A stretch of 64,000 nt of DNA from Balneola sp. Lineage in GTDB: Bacteria; Bacteroidota; Rhodothermia; Balneolales; Balneolaceae. The notes beneath the pieces were generated by a model. It was not told the origin of the DNA, did not search any database, and saw nothing but the letters and a program-made list of their open reading frames with translations. Position numbers and translations under genes: made by a program. Numbering within the stretch: position 1 is the first letter of the stretch; each line of letters starts with the position of its first letter. This document shows, piece by piece, positions 26,496 to 35,004 of this stretch. Location of the stretch: assembly GCA_028284195.1 (NCBI GenBank), contig JANQSE010000002.1:620001-684000 (forward strand), given 5' to 3'.

Positions 26496-28912
26496 ATTTT
26501 AAACCCCATTTGTTTTGCTTTTATTCGTGTTAAAACTGAAGTAAAAACCATCACACTCACTGAGCTTAATGGCATCAAAATAGCAGCGACAAGAGGAGAT
26601 AGGTAACCTGTAATAGCAAAACCTAATCCTGTGAGGTTATAAATAAGCGATAGCACAAAACTTGCTTTAATAATGTTCATTGATGAGATGGAAAAGCCAA
26701 TATGCCGGTCAAGATCTTGTAAGTGCTCCCCATCAAGTATTGCATCACATGCCGGCGAAAAAGAGCTGGTATCATCAGTGATAGCTATCCCAAAGCTGCT
26801 GGCCTGCAAAGCTCCTGCATCGTTCAAACCATCGCCAAGCATAAGCACGTGGTTTCCTTTTGTTTTTAATGCGTTAATGAATTCTTGTTTTTGATAAGGG
26901 GATTGTCTGAATCGCATATTTTCCCATCCCCCAAAGAGGTTGTGAAGCCTCTCGCCGTCTTTTTCGTTATCGCCGGAAAGCAGATAGATGCGGTAATTTC
27001 TTTGAAGCTTGTTCAGCAAGGTTGAAAGTCCATTCCTTAGCTCGTTTTCAAACTCAAAATACCCTTTATAGCTGCCATTAACAGCAATATGAACCTGAGA
27101 GCTGGTTGAGGTTTTGGTATTAATAGTAAGGCTGGTTTGCTGTTCAACGAATTGTTTATTTCCCATGAATAAACTTGTGTTATCCATTAAAGCATGGATT
27201 CCTTTGCCTGTGATCTCTTCAACCGAATCTGGTTTTAGGCTCCCAACATTTCCTAGATAATTATAAATACGCTTGCTGAAAGGATGTACAGATGTTTGAG
27301 CAGCCGACTTAATAAGTGATAATTCTTCTTTGTTCAAAGAAGAACCATGATATGTAATAGAGGCATTTCGGGCATCAGTAATGGTTCCGGTTTTATCAAA
27401 TACCGTGGTATCTGTTTTGGAAAGGATTTCGATAACTTCTGTGCTTTTAACGAATAATCCATTCAGTGAAAGAATATTGGTAGCAGAGCCCAGGGTAAAG
27501 GGAGTGGATAATGCCAACGCACAAGGGCAGGCAACGATTAAAACTGCAGTAAAAATATTGAAGGCTTTGGCAGGTTCTATCTGAAGCCAGATAATACAAG
27601 AGGCCAAAGCGATGACAAGTACTGCAAATGTGAAATAAGGACTTATCTGATCCGCAAACCCGGTAATCTTACTGTCTTTTAATCCGGAAGGGTTATCCTC
27701 CCATAATCGAACCAGGTAGCTATGTTTAACTTTTTTAGTAACCAACATCTGGGCCTGCATCCCACAGACTTTTCCTCCCGCAAAAACCTGATCGCCTTTT
27801 TTTACGGAAACAGGCTCCGATTCACCAGTTATGAAACTATAATCAATCATTGCCATGTCTGATTCCAGAATTGAATCAGCTGGAATCAGCTCATTATTTC
27901 TGAGAACAATCCGGTCTCCAATCGCAAGTTTTTCTACCGTTACAGATTCTTCCAATCCGTTAACCAGTTTTAAAGCTGAAATTGGAAGATAAGACCGGTA
28001 GTCGCGGTCAAATGAAAGGCGGTCGAAGGTTTTTTTCTGAACCAGTTTCCCGATCAGTAAGAAGAAGATGAATCCGGTAAAAGAATCGAAATACCCTGCC
28101 CCTGTTCCGCTAAGAATTTCGTATAAACTTCTGCCAAAAAGGGCAACAATACCAATGGAGATAGGAACGTCAAGATTAATTCCTTTCTGGCTGACTGCTG
28201 CCCAAGCCGATTTCAGGTAATCGCTGCTGCTGTACAATAAAACCGGAAGGGCAAGAATGATATTTAAAGCTCCAAAGAAAATTCTGAAAGTATTTTCTGA
28301 GCTGGATGTGGAAAGATTTAAATATTCCGGAAAGCTGAACAACATAATATTTCCAAAACAAAAACCTGCTATACCAAGCTTTAACCATAGATTTCTTTGT
28401 ACGGTTGATTTCTTTCTTTCAGAAAGCTGTTCCAGTTTTAAATCCGGTTCGTAACCTATGGATGTAAGTAGCTCTACAATGCTTCGCAGGTCTGTTTTAT
28501 CCGTATCAAAAAGAAGCGTTAGTTGGCGTTTTAGAAAATTAACAGTGCCTTGCAGGATTCCATCATCAAGCTTGTTCAGGTTTTCGAGCAGCCAAACACA
28601 GGAAGTACAGTGGATATTGGGAATAAAGAAAGAAGTAGATGCAGTACTGGCATGTGTAAAGTCGATCAGCTTGTTTTGTACATCCTGATCAATCAGGTAA
28701 TCAAAGCGTTTGCGTTCAATTCCTCCGGAGATCGTATTTCCAGGTTTTTCATCCAGGTTGTAATATGCACACAGGTCGTTATCATGCAATAAATGATATA
28801 CTGTCTTACAGCCTTCGCAGCAAAACAGTAATTCTTCTGTGTGTTGTTCAAATTCTAAAACGGGTTCGCCGCAATGGCTGCAACAAAGTTCTATGGCATT
28901 CACATTACTCAT
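26486..28912 (-). CDS. ccoI: Copper-translocating P1B-type ATPase CcoI (FixI)
   Basis: 808 residues. An N-terminal cysteine-rich metal domain (CCSHCGEP, FCCEGCKTVYH) is followed by an HMA domain with CTSC (102-105). After four helices come TGES (362-365), the transport motif CPC (462-464), DKTGT (506-510, phosphorylated Asp506), HPFS and GDGLND. Domain order and the Cys-rich N-terminus match CcoI/CtpA2-type ATPases that export Cu(I) slowly for cbb3 assembly rather than CopA resistance pumps. The ATG overlaps the regulator stop by four bases, making it the first structural gene. Confidence 0.95.
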   Translation of the reverse strand: MSNVNAIELCCSHCGEPVLEFEQHTEELLFCCEGCKTVYHLLHDNDLCAYYNLDEKPGNTISGGIERKRFDYLIDQDVQNKLIDFTHASTASTSFFIPNIHCTSCVWLLENLNKLDDGILQGTVNFLKRQLTLLFDTDKTDLRSIVELLTSIGYEPDLKLEQLSERKKSTVQRNLWLKLGIAGFCFGNIMLFSFPEYLNLSTSSSENTFRIFFGALNIILALPVLLYSSSDYLKSAWAAVSQKGINLDVPISIGIVALFGRSLYEILSGTGAGYFDSFTGFIFFLLIGKLVQKKTFDRLSFDRDYRSYLPISALKLVNGLEESVTVEKLAIGDRIVLRNNELIPADSILESDMAMIDYSFITGESEPVSVKKGDQVFAGGKVCGMQAQMLVTKKVKHSYLVRLWEDNPSGLKDSKITGFADQISPYFTFAVLVIALASCIIWLQIEPAKAFNIFTAVLIVACPCALALSTPFTLGSATNILSLNGLFVKSTEVIEILSKTDTTVFDKTGTITDARNASITYHGSSLNKEELSLIKSAAQTSVHPFSKRIYNYLGNVGSLKPDSVEEITGKGIHALMDNTSLFMGNKQFVEQQTSLTINTKTSTSSQVHIAVNGSYKGYFEFENELRNGLSTLLNKLQRNYRIYLLSGDNEKDGERLHNLFGGWENMRFRQSPYQKQEFINALKTKGNHVLMLGDGLNDAGALQASSFGIAITDDTSSFSPACDAILDGEHLQDLDRHIGFSISSMNIIKASFVLSLIYNLTGLGFAITGYLSPLVAAILMPLSSVSVMVFTSVLTRIKAKQMGFKIWV

Positions 28913-29370
28913 ATCTGCTGCATTACATTTGTGAATGAAAGGTTGTGATCAAACCATTTTTGAGTGATTTCTGAATCCACATCAGAAAAGGTAGTTTTAG
29001 TTAACCAGTCTTTTATTTTTTCTCTTTCTTTTGACCAGAAACTATGAAAAGGACAGGGTTCGATGTGCCCGCAACCCTCAATACCCATAAAACAGTTGGT
29101 AAAGAACTTATCGCCATCAATGGCAACAATTACCTCATATACAGAAATGTCTTTAACGGGTTTAGCCAGCAGAACTCCTCCGTTTAAACCTCGTTGTGAT
29201 TTTAAGATGCCCGGTTTTTTAAGCTTTGCCAGCAATTGTGAAAGGTAGGCTGCCGGACAGTCTAAACTTCTGGCTAATTCTGAAGCAGAAACAATATCTC
29301 CATTCGATCTTTTAGACAGAGCTATGATAGCTGAAATGGCATATTGAGCTCCCTGAGATACAAATTTCAT
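28909..29370 (-). CDS. Rrf2 family transcriptional regulator, probable Fe-S sensor
   Basis: 153 residues. Winged-helix N-terminus (SQGAQYAISAIIAL, then SASELARSLDCPAAYLSQLL and QRGLNGGVLLAK) and a cysteine triad Cys93-x6-Cys100-x5-Cys106, as in NsrR/IscR-type Rrf2 proteins that bind an iron-sulfur cluster. The signal may be nitric oxide, oxygen or cluster status; sequence cannot decide. It heads the cbb3 operon and is translationally coupled to ccoI (ATGA), so it probably controls oxidase assembly and itself through the operator at 29379-29420. Confidence 0.9.
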   Translation of the reverse strand: MKFVSQGAQYAISAIIALSKRSNGDIVSASELARSLDCPAAYLSQLLAKLKKPGILKSQRGLNGGVLLAKPVKDISVYEVIVAIDGDKFFTNCFMGIEGCGHIEPCPFHSFWSKEREKIKDWLTKTTFSDVDSEITQKWFDHNLSFTNVMQQI

Positions 29371-29378
29371 ACTATCTT

Positions 29379-29420
29379 TAAAATCTAATATTCATATTCT
29401 AATATCAATATTAGATTTTA
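29379..29420. promoter_or_regulatory. Operator with three TCTAATAT half-sites in front of the Rrf2-cco operon
   Basis: TCTAATAT occurs at 29384-29391 and 29398-29405, and inverted as ATATTAGA at 29408-29415. The last two form an 18-base perfect palindrome with a 2-base centre. A larger inverted repeat, TAAAATCTAATATT (29379-29392) against AATATTAGATTTTA (29407-29420), frames the set. It starts 9 bases before the Rrf2 start codon, ideal for autoregulation. Binding by Rrf2 is inferred. Confidence 0.65.
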
Positions 29421-29825
29421 AGCATCATCCAAAAAACATGCAATTATTATTTGAAAATTCTTTGGAAAAGTGAGGCTGTCATTGATGAATTGAGTAAGGG
29501 TTTAATGGTCATTCAGTGTCACGCTTTTCCGGAGGAATGAACAGTCATTCTTCACCTCATCCCGATCTTGGCGGCGGTCGGGACAAAATGGGGTTTTGAA
29601 TGACAAGCGAAGAGTCTGCGCGTTCCCGATGTGTCGGGATACGGCATAGGCAGGCCCGAAAATCAAAACATAATTCTGGTAAAGCGCGAACAGGGAATAG
29701 GTTGTAATTAGGAAGTTTCCCTTCTCTCTCTGCTCTGCAAAGAGAAACAATATCCCTAAACCAGTTTTTAAAATTATTTTCTATTGGCCGCTTTTGATTT
29801 TAAGTTGGATGGAAATGAATACACT
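29421..29825. other. 405-base non-coding region with hairpins before the glycosyltransferase
   Basis: I see no gene here. A possible minus-strand frame of ~80 codons has no recognisable protein character. The segment 29508-29639 is rich in inverted repeats (separate entry). The last ~120 bases are AT-rich and could carry the glycosyltransferase promoter, but no element is clear. Confidence 0.6.
29508..29639. repeat. Cluster of inverted repeats, REP/MITE-like
   Basis: GTCATTCA (29508-29515) is inverted as TGAATGAC (29597-29604), enclosing about 80 bases. Inside are GAATGA/TCATTC (29535-29540, 29545-29550) and TCCCGATC/GGTCGGGA (29560-29567, 29576-29583). Just outside is TCCCGA-tgtg-TCGGGA (29624-29639). 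The nested arms look like a degenerate mobile or REP-type element; no transposase is present. Confidence 0.5.
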
Positions 29826-30932
29826 ATGAATATTTGTTTGGTTGAGCCTTTCTTTTCCGGGTCGCACCGGCAATGGGCAGAGGGATTTAAGAAACACTCA
29901 AAGCATTCCATTGAAATTTTGAAGCTTCCGGGTAGGCACTGGAAATGGAGAATGCATGGCGGGGCTGTAGAATTAGCCAGAAAGTTTAATGAACTGGAAG
30001 CAAAGCCGGATTTGATATTGGTTACTTCTATGCTGGATTTGACTACATTTTTGGCATTAACCAGAGAAAAGTCATCAGGGGTTCCGGCAGCCTGTTACTT
30101 TCATGAAAATCAGTTAACCTACCCCTGGTCGCCGCAAGACCGGGATAAGAAAAGCAAGCGCGATAACCATTACTCATTCATTAATTATACCTCGGCTTTA
30201 GCGGCAAACAAGGTGTTCTTTAATTCGAAATATCATATGGAATCTTTTTTGGGAGCCCTGCCAAAATTCCTGAATCAGTTTCCTGATAAACAGGGAAAAG
30301 ATAATATTGAGCTGATTGAGTTAAAGAGCGAAGTTCTCCATCTTGGGTTAGATCTAACCCGGTTTGAAGAGTGTAGATCTTCTGAAAAAGAAAAACAGCT
30401 GGCAGCGACTATTCTTTGGAATCACCGGTGGGAATATGACAAGAACCCGGAGGAGTTTTTTGGGGTTTTATTCGGCTTAAAGAAGGAGGGCACTCCTTTT
30501 AAGCTAATTGTTCTTGGAGAACAAAATGAAATGAATCCTCCCATTTTTAATGAAGCTAAAGAAAAGCTCAGTGCCGAAATTATACATTGGGGATATGCGG
30601 ATTCTTTTGAAGAATATGCACGATGGTTATGGCGGGCAGATATACTTCCGGTTACATCCAATCAGGATTTTTTTGGCGGAAGTGTGGTAGAGGCCATGTA
30701 TTGTAATTGTTTTCCTTTGCTTCCCGATCGCCTTGCTTATCCCGAACATGTACCTGAAGAAATAAGACAAAATTATGTATATAAAGAGGGTGAGCTTTCT
30801 TCCAGGTTAAAGGCTGCCATAGAAAATGTAATGAACGTCCGGCAGATAGATTTTCAGTTTTTGGTGAAGGCGTATGATTGGCAGCATCTGATAGGAAAGT
30901 ATGATGGGAAAATGGAGGGAGCAGCCAAATAA
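29826..30932 (+). CDS. tRNA-queuosine alpha-mannosyltransferase-like glycosyltransferase (DUF3524 N-terminus)
   Basis: 368 residues from the ATG at 29826; the upstream TTG frame adds 14 residues without character. The N-terminal DUF3524 domain (CLVEPFFSGSHRQWAEGF, then LPGRHWKWRMHGGA and SMLDLTTFLAL) is followed by a GT4-like C-terminal half (LWNHRWEYDKNPEEFF, then SNQDFFGGSVVEAMYCNCFPLLP). In animals this family (GTDC1/QTMAN) mannosylates queuosine in tRNA-Asp; bacterial homologues are predicted to act similarly on queuosine tRNA or another acceptor. It is convergent with a VF530 gene (adjacent stops). Confidence 0.82.
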   Translation: MNICLVEPFFSGSHRQWAEGFKKHSKHSIEILKLPGRHWKWRMHGGAVELARKFNELEAKPDLILVTSMLDLTTFLALTREKSSGVPAACYFHENQLTYPWSPQDRDKKSKRDNHYSFINYTSALAANKVFFNSKYHMESFLGALPKFLNQFPDKQGKDNIELIELKSEVLHLGLDLTRFEECRSSEKEKQLAATILWNHRWEYDKNPEEFFGVLFGLKKEGTPFKLIVLGEQNEMNPPIFNEAKEKLSAEIIHWGYADSFEEYARWLWRADILPVTSNQDFFGGSVVEAMYCNCFPLLPDRLAYPEHVPEEIRQNYVYKEGELSSRLKAAIENVMNVRQIDFQFLVKAYDWQHLIGKYDGKMEGAAK

Positions 30933-31157
30933 TTAATCTTTCGAAATTACATCAATCCAGAGTTTCTCAACCTCATCTCTTGCCCATTGGTGCCTTCTTA
31001 AAAACGTTAAGCTTGATTTTACACTCGGGTCATTTTTGAAGCAATTGATGTTTACGTGATAGCTCAATTGTTCCCATCCGTAATAGTCAACCAGGTTCTC
31101 AACAATCTGTTTAAGCTTTATGCCATGCAAAGGGTTATTAGGCTGCTCTTTGCTCAC
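30933..31157 (-). CDS. VF530 family protein (DUF2132)
   Basis: 74 residues, the family's usual length. It matches the VF530 pattern: [22 protein letters not shown], shortened here to its start, then [19 protein letters not shown] and [13 protein letters not shown]. The fold resembles a small DNA-binding helical protein, but no role is known. Its start overlaps the stop of the SRPBCC gene by one base on the minus strand. Confidence 0.85.
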   Translation of the reverse strand: MSKEQPNNPLHGIKLKQIVENLVDYYGWEQLSYHVNINCFKNDPSVKSSLTFLRRHQWARDEVEKLWIDVISKD

Positions 31158-31594
31158 TATTGCTCAGCTACTTCCTTCAGTTTTGGTAGTACAGCTTTCC
31201 ACCCTTTTTGAGTATCGATGTAGCGTTCCTGGCCATTTTCTACGTATTTGTATCCTTTCTGAGTAATGGTTAACTCAGTTTTACCATCGTTATCTTCGAG
31301 CTCGTAAATAATAACGAGATAATTTTCAGGGATATCTTCTATTCCGGAATTAGCAGGAAGTAGGGTATGCTCGAGAAGTTTATGGGGAGTACTTCTGATC
31401 ACTTCCCCCTTAACTACGGTAATTTCTTTCTCATCCTGCATGATGTAATAGTTCGCTTTACTCCCCGGAGTCCAGTTGCTATCGCAGCGCGAGCCAAACA
31501 TGTATTGCTCTATTTTATCGGGATTGGTTAGTGTTTCCCATACCTGCTCTGCCGATGCATCAATTGTAGTTTCAAAAACTATCGTATTTTCCAT
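31157..31594 (-). CDS. SRPBCC/AHSA1-like domain protein
   Basis: 145 residues. A START-like helix-grip fold: [24 protein letters not shown] at the start, then [24 protein letters not shown] and the closing helix [14 protein letters not shown]. Members bind hydrophobic ligands or assist Hsp90-like partners in eukaryotes; bacterial ones are mostly uncharacterised. It lies between the alpha/beta hydrolase (6-base gap) and VF530 (1-base overlap), a likely small operon. Confidence 0.85.
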   Translation of the reverse strand: MENTIVFETTIDASAEQVWETLTNPDKIEQYMFGSRCDSNWTPGSKANYYIMQDEKEITVVKGEVIRSTPHKLLEHTLLPANSGIEDIPENYLVIIYELEDNDGKTELTITQKGYKYVENGQERYIDTQKGWKAVLPKLKEVAEQ

Positions 31595-31599
31595 AGTGA

Positions 31600-32529
31600 T
31601 TATTTAACCGTCTTATTTAACCAATTAGTCATTTCAGTAAAGGCTTTTTCACGAACCTCTTTTTTTGATAGAAAAATATCATGGATTGCATTTTCCACAG
31701 GCAAGAAGGTAACTTTTTTTCCTAGTTTGTTTCCAGTTTCTTTTATGTGTTCAATATTCAAAACCATATCCATATAAAGTATTTCGGTTGTCCACTTTTT
31801 GGGGCGACCCGATTTTTGTGCGTGCATTACTAACACCGGCTGAAAAATATCAGACTGGGTCCGGATTTTTTTCTGTGCTTCATCAATAGCAATAGCCCAT
31901 TTAAAGTAAGCGGGAAACCCCCGTTCCGGTTTCCAGGCTTCATTAAACGTCCATTCTCCATAATGGCTTTTTAGCAGGCTTCTGTTATATAACTTTGAAA
32001 GAGGTTTGGTTTTATTAGCATATGGCAACAAGGTTGAAATTACTTTCGCAAAAAATAGATTGATCATCTTTTCAGTTTCAGAAAGGTTGAACTCAAAAAA
32101 AGGAGAGTTTAAGATCAGTGCGGAAACCAGATCGTTACGCTCTCCAAAATTTGCGTACATGGAGGCTGTAAGCCCGCCCGTAGAATGTCCAAGTACAGCA
32201 ATGCCTGTATTATTTTCTTTATGGATGATTTCCAGCGATTTTGTGATCTCTCCATAGTATTCAGAAATATCCCTGCAGTAATTTGGGTGCTGATGCGGAA
32301 GAAGAGAACGCCCATACTTTCTAAGGTCTAATGCAAAGAAGTTATAATTGTTTGAGAGGAACCCTTCGGCTAAATGGGGATGAAAGAAGTAGTCATTAAA
32401 TCCATGAATGTACAATACAGATTTTCGTCCTTTTTCATTTCGAATAGAACGGATCAATGTGGCAGTTACCTTTCCTTCATAGTCGTCAGGAAATTCCAGC
32501 GTTTGTTTGGTAAAATCTTTAAGGGTCAT
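31600..32529 (-). CDS. Alpha/beta hydrolase (serine aminopeptidase/lysophospholipase-like)
   Basis: 309 residues. Nucleophile elbow GHSTGG (Ser of VLGHSTGGLTASMY), oxyanion region YIHGFNDYFF, and a C-terminal histidine in NAIHDIF. The acid is probably the Asp in LYMDMVLN. The layout fits monoacylglycerol lipase/lysophospholipase relatives (Hydrolase_4). No signal peptide, so cytosolic. It is the first gene of the short SRPBCC/VF530 group. Confidence 0.85.
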   Translation of the reverse strand: MTLKDFTKQTLEFPDDYEGKVTATLIRSIRNEKGRKSVLYIHGFNDYFFHPHLAEGFLSNNYNFFALDLRKYGRSLLPHQHPNYCRDISEYYGEITKSLEIIHKENNTGIAVLGHSTGGLTASMYANFGERNDLVSALILNSPFFEFNLSETEKMINLFFAKVISTLLPYANKTKPLSKLYNRSLLKSHYGEWTFNEAWKPERGFPAYFKWAIAIDEAQKKIRTQSDIFQPVLVMHAQKSGRPKKWTTEILYMDMVLNIEHIKETGNKLGKKVTFLPVENAIHDIFLSKKEVREKAFTEMTNWLNKTVK

Positions 32530-32587
32530 TGACTAATCGATTATCTCATACTTTTCTTCAACATGCTTAAAATCTTCTTCAATCATT

Positions 32588-32962
32588 TCAGAGAGTATAT
32601 ATATCAATATCGGATAATCTTTTTATGTACAGACATGATTTTCCTGTTTTGTGCGGGCCCAGCCTTTCAAGTTGTTCGGCTCTTTTTTTTAATCCACCCA
32701 AAATATAAAGTGTTATGGATTGCTTACGGTTCGAAAAGCCCGTCATAAGCATGTCGCCTTCTCTGCCGCTTTCATATTTATAATGGTAGGTGCCGAATCC
32801 TACGATGGTTTTTCCCCACATTTTAGGCTTTCTTCCGGTTATTTCTTTCATCATGTCGTGGATCTTCCGGCAATCTTCCTTTCGTTGTGCGTCTTCAATA
32901 TTGTTGAGGTATTCTTCCACACTTAATTCAGTTGGTACCGTTTTGTTATTTGCTTTTGCCAT
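32588..32962 (-). CDS. DUF1801 domain protein (YdhG-like)
   Basis: 124 residues. Family marks: VEEYLNNIEDAQRKEDCRKI, then MKEITGRKPKMWGKTIVGFG and YHYKYESGREGDM, and a C-terminal KTGKSCLYIKRLSDID. DUF1801 shares the YdhG-like fold (frataxin-like) with unclear function, sometimes linked to iron. It starts 57 bases from the divergent NRAMP gene. Confidence 0.85.
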   Translation of the reverse strand: MAKANNKTVPTELSVEEYLNNIEDAQRKEDCRKIHDMMKEITGRKPKMWGKTIVGFGTYHYKYESGREGDMLMTGFSNRKQSITLYILGGLKKRAEQLERLGPHKTGKSCLYIKRLSDIDIYTL

Positions 32963-33019
32963 CGTATTGTCCAGTTCTGGTTTCAGGATTTTTCATCCCT
33001 GTATTCTATATTCTAAATC

Positions 33020-34249
33020 ATGAATTTTCAAGTAAAAAAATATTTTGGCCCAAGTACCTTAGTTACAGCAGCATTTATTGGCCCGGGAACTGTAACTATT
33101 TGTACATTGGCCGGCGTAACTTCGGGCTATACGCTACTATGGGCACTATTGTTTTCGGTGATAGCCACGATCGTTCTCCAGGAAATGACGGCACGGCTGG
33201 GACTTATTACACAAAAAGGATTTGGTGAAGCAATCCGAAATGAATTGGATCATCCAATCGCTAAAATAGCAGGAATATTTTTAGTGCTCGGTGCCATAGT
33301 TATTGGAAACGCTGCGTATGAAGGTGGTAATATCTCAGGGGCAGTTCTCGGATGGACTGCAGTTCTTCCAGCTGTGGATGTTACAATTCTTGGCATCAAT
33401 TTCAGAATGGTTCCGTTAGTATTAGGCGCAGTTGCTTTTTTGTTATTGTATTCAGGAAACTTTAAACGTATCCAAAACTTTCTGGTTGGCTTGGTAGTGA
33501 TTATGAGCATTATCTTTTTGGCTACTGCTGTTATGATTGCTCCCTGTTTTTCAGAAATAATAAAAGGCTTGTTTGTTCCGGCTGCATCTGCAGATGAAAT
33601 ACTTATGGTTGTTGCATTGATAGGAACAACTGTAGTGCCGTATAACCTGTTTCTGCATGCTTCTGCGGTGCAGCAGAAGTATAGTGGTGCCTCACAACTT
33701 TCCGATCTCAGAAAAGAGAATTTCGTAGCCATTGTGCTCGGCGGTTTAATTTCAATGTGTATTGTTGTAACCAGTGCAGCGTCAGGATCGGGAGCAGAAG
33801 TTAAAAATGCTGCTGATATGGCAATTCAACTGGAACCTCTTTTGGGGCGTTGGGCTAAAGATTTTCTTGGAATTGGCTTGATTGCAGCAGGGATATCCTC
33901 GGCAATAACAGCACCGCTGGCAGCAGCTTATGCAGCAAATGGCATTTTAGGGTGGAGTGCCGGAATGAAAGACGCAAAGTTCAAGGCTGTATGGATGGCT
34001 ATTCTTGGGATAGGGGTGTTATTCTCGATGCTGAGCTTTAGCCCGGTTGCTATTATCCAGTTTGCACAAATTGCGAACGGAATTTTACTACCGTTGGTAG
34101 CTGTTTTTTTAATGTACATCGTAAACAAGAAGGAATTACTCGGCGATTATGTAAACTCAACTATGCAAAATATGTTAGGTGCAATTGTAATATTGATTGC
34201 CATTTTGGTAGGCCTTAGAAGCCTTAACAGTGTATTCCAATTTATATGA
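33020..34249 (+). CDS. NRAMP-fold transporter lacking the canonical metal ligands, pxp-linked
   Basis: 409 residues with eleven or so helices. Family match is clear around TM1 (AAFIGPGTVTICTLAG, then GYTLLWALL) and TM6 (GTTVVPYNLFLHAS). The signature DPGN of TM1 is here GPGT, so Asp is Gly21 and Asn is Thr24. The MPHN of TM6 is VPYN, so Met is Val206 and His is Tyr208. These positions coordinate Mn/Fe in true NRAMPs. It is coupled (ATGA) to pxpA, in an operon for 5-oxoproline use, as is ycsG in Bacillus. It may therefore carry a different substrate; this is inference. Confidence 0.85.
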   Translation: MNFQVKKYFGPSTLVTAAFIGPGTVTICTLAGVTSGYTLLWALLFSVIATIVLQEMTARLGLITQKGFGEAIRNELDHPIAKIAGIFLVLGAIVIGNAAYEGGNISGAVLGWTAVLPAVDVTILGINFRMVPLVLGAVAFLLLYSGNFKRIQNFLVGLVVIMSIIFLATAVMIAPCFSEIIKGLFVPAASADEILMVVALIGTTVVPYNLFLHASAVQQKYSGASQLSDLRKENFVAIVLGGLISMCIVVTSAASGSGAEVKNAADMAIQLEPLLGRWAKDFLGIGLIAAGISSAITAPLAAAYAANGILGWSAGMKDAKFKAVWMAILGIGVLFSMLSFSPVAIIQFAQIANGILLPLVAVFLMYIVNKKELLGDYVNSTMQNMLGAIVILIAILVGLRSLNSVFQFI

Positions 34250-35004
34250 AAAAGAAGATTGATTTAAATTGTGATTTGGGTGAATGGCGTACCGAGCATG
34301 GCCCGGATCTGGATAGGGCTATTATGTCGTATATCTCATCGTGTAATATTGCCTGCGGCGGGCATATCGGTGATGAGATAAGTATGCGCTGGACAGTTAT
34401 TCTGGCTAAAAAAAACAGAGTGAAAGTCGGGGCTCATCCGGGTTATCCTGATCGGGCTGGTTTTGGAAGGCGGCAGTTGGAGATGGATACGGAAAAGCTC
34501 AAGAACAGCATCAAAAATCAGATCCTGAGTTTAAAAGAAGTAGCTGAAGCAGAAGGGGTGCACCTGCATCATATAAAACCTCATGGAGCTTTGTACAATG
34601 CTGCTTCTAAATATCGGGACATCGCTAAATCAGTGGCAGAAGCGATCTATGAATTAGGTTTGGATACTTTGGTGTATGGCCAGGCAGATTCCGAATTTGA
34701 ATTGGTTACCAGGAAGTACGGGCTAAAGTTTTGTGCAGAAGCTTTTGCAGACCGCGTGTATGAAGATGACTTGAAACTAAGATCCAGAGACCTGAAGGGC
34801 TCAGTGCTCCATCAGAAAGAAGAGGTACTTTCTCAGATATTTGAGATGGTGATTGAAGGTAAAGTAACCACATATTCAGGCAAAAAGCTTCCCATCAGGG
34901 CTGAGACAATTTGCCTGCACAGCGATACAAAAGGTTCTGAGGGGCTGGCCAGAAATATTCATCAGTTTTTGAAAAAAAATGGAGTTACCATCACTTCAGT
35001 TTAA
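34246..35004 (+). CDS. pxpA: 5-oxoprolinase subunit A (LamB/YcsF family)
   Basis: 252 residues, family length. Motifs: KIDLNCDLGEW, SYISSCNIACGGHIGDEISM, VKVGAHPGYPDRAGFGRR and HHIKPHGALYN. PxpA works with PxpB and PxpC to cleave 5-oxoproline to glutamate with ATP. The ATG overlaps the transporter stop by four bases and its end overlaps pxpB by 26, implying coupled translation and equal stoichiometry. One variation: the usual ACGFHAGD is ACGGHIGD. Confidence 0.93.
   Translation: MKKKIDLNCDLGEWRTEHGPDLDRAIMSYISSCNIACGGHIGDEISMRWTVILAKKNRVKVGAHPGYPDRAGFGRRQLEMDTEKLKNSIKNQILSLKEVAEAEGVHLHHIKPHGALYNAASKYRDIAKSVAEAIYELGLDTLVYGQADSEFELVTRKYGLKFCAEAFADRVYEDDLKLRSRDLKGSVLHQKEEVLSQIFEMVIEGKVTTYSGKKLPIRAETICLHSDTKGSEGLARNIHQFLKKNGVTITSV

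Noticed and set aside
29502-29750. Minus-strand open frame of 82 codons in the gap before the glycosyltransferase
   Set aside because: It runs through the hairpin cluster, its translation has no family character, and the base pattern is that of repeats, not coding sequence.
33020-34249. Naming the transporter mntH
   Set aside because: Key metal-binding residues are replaced and it is linked to pxpABC, so Mn transport cannot be assumed.
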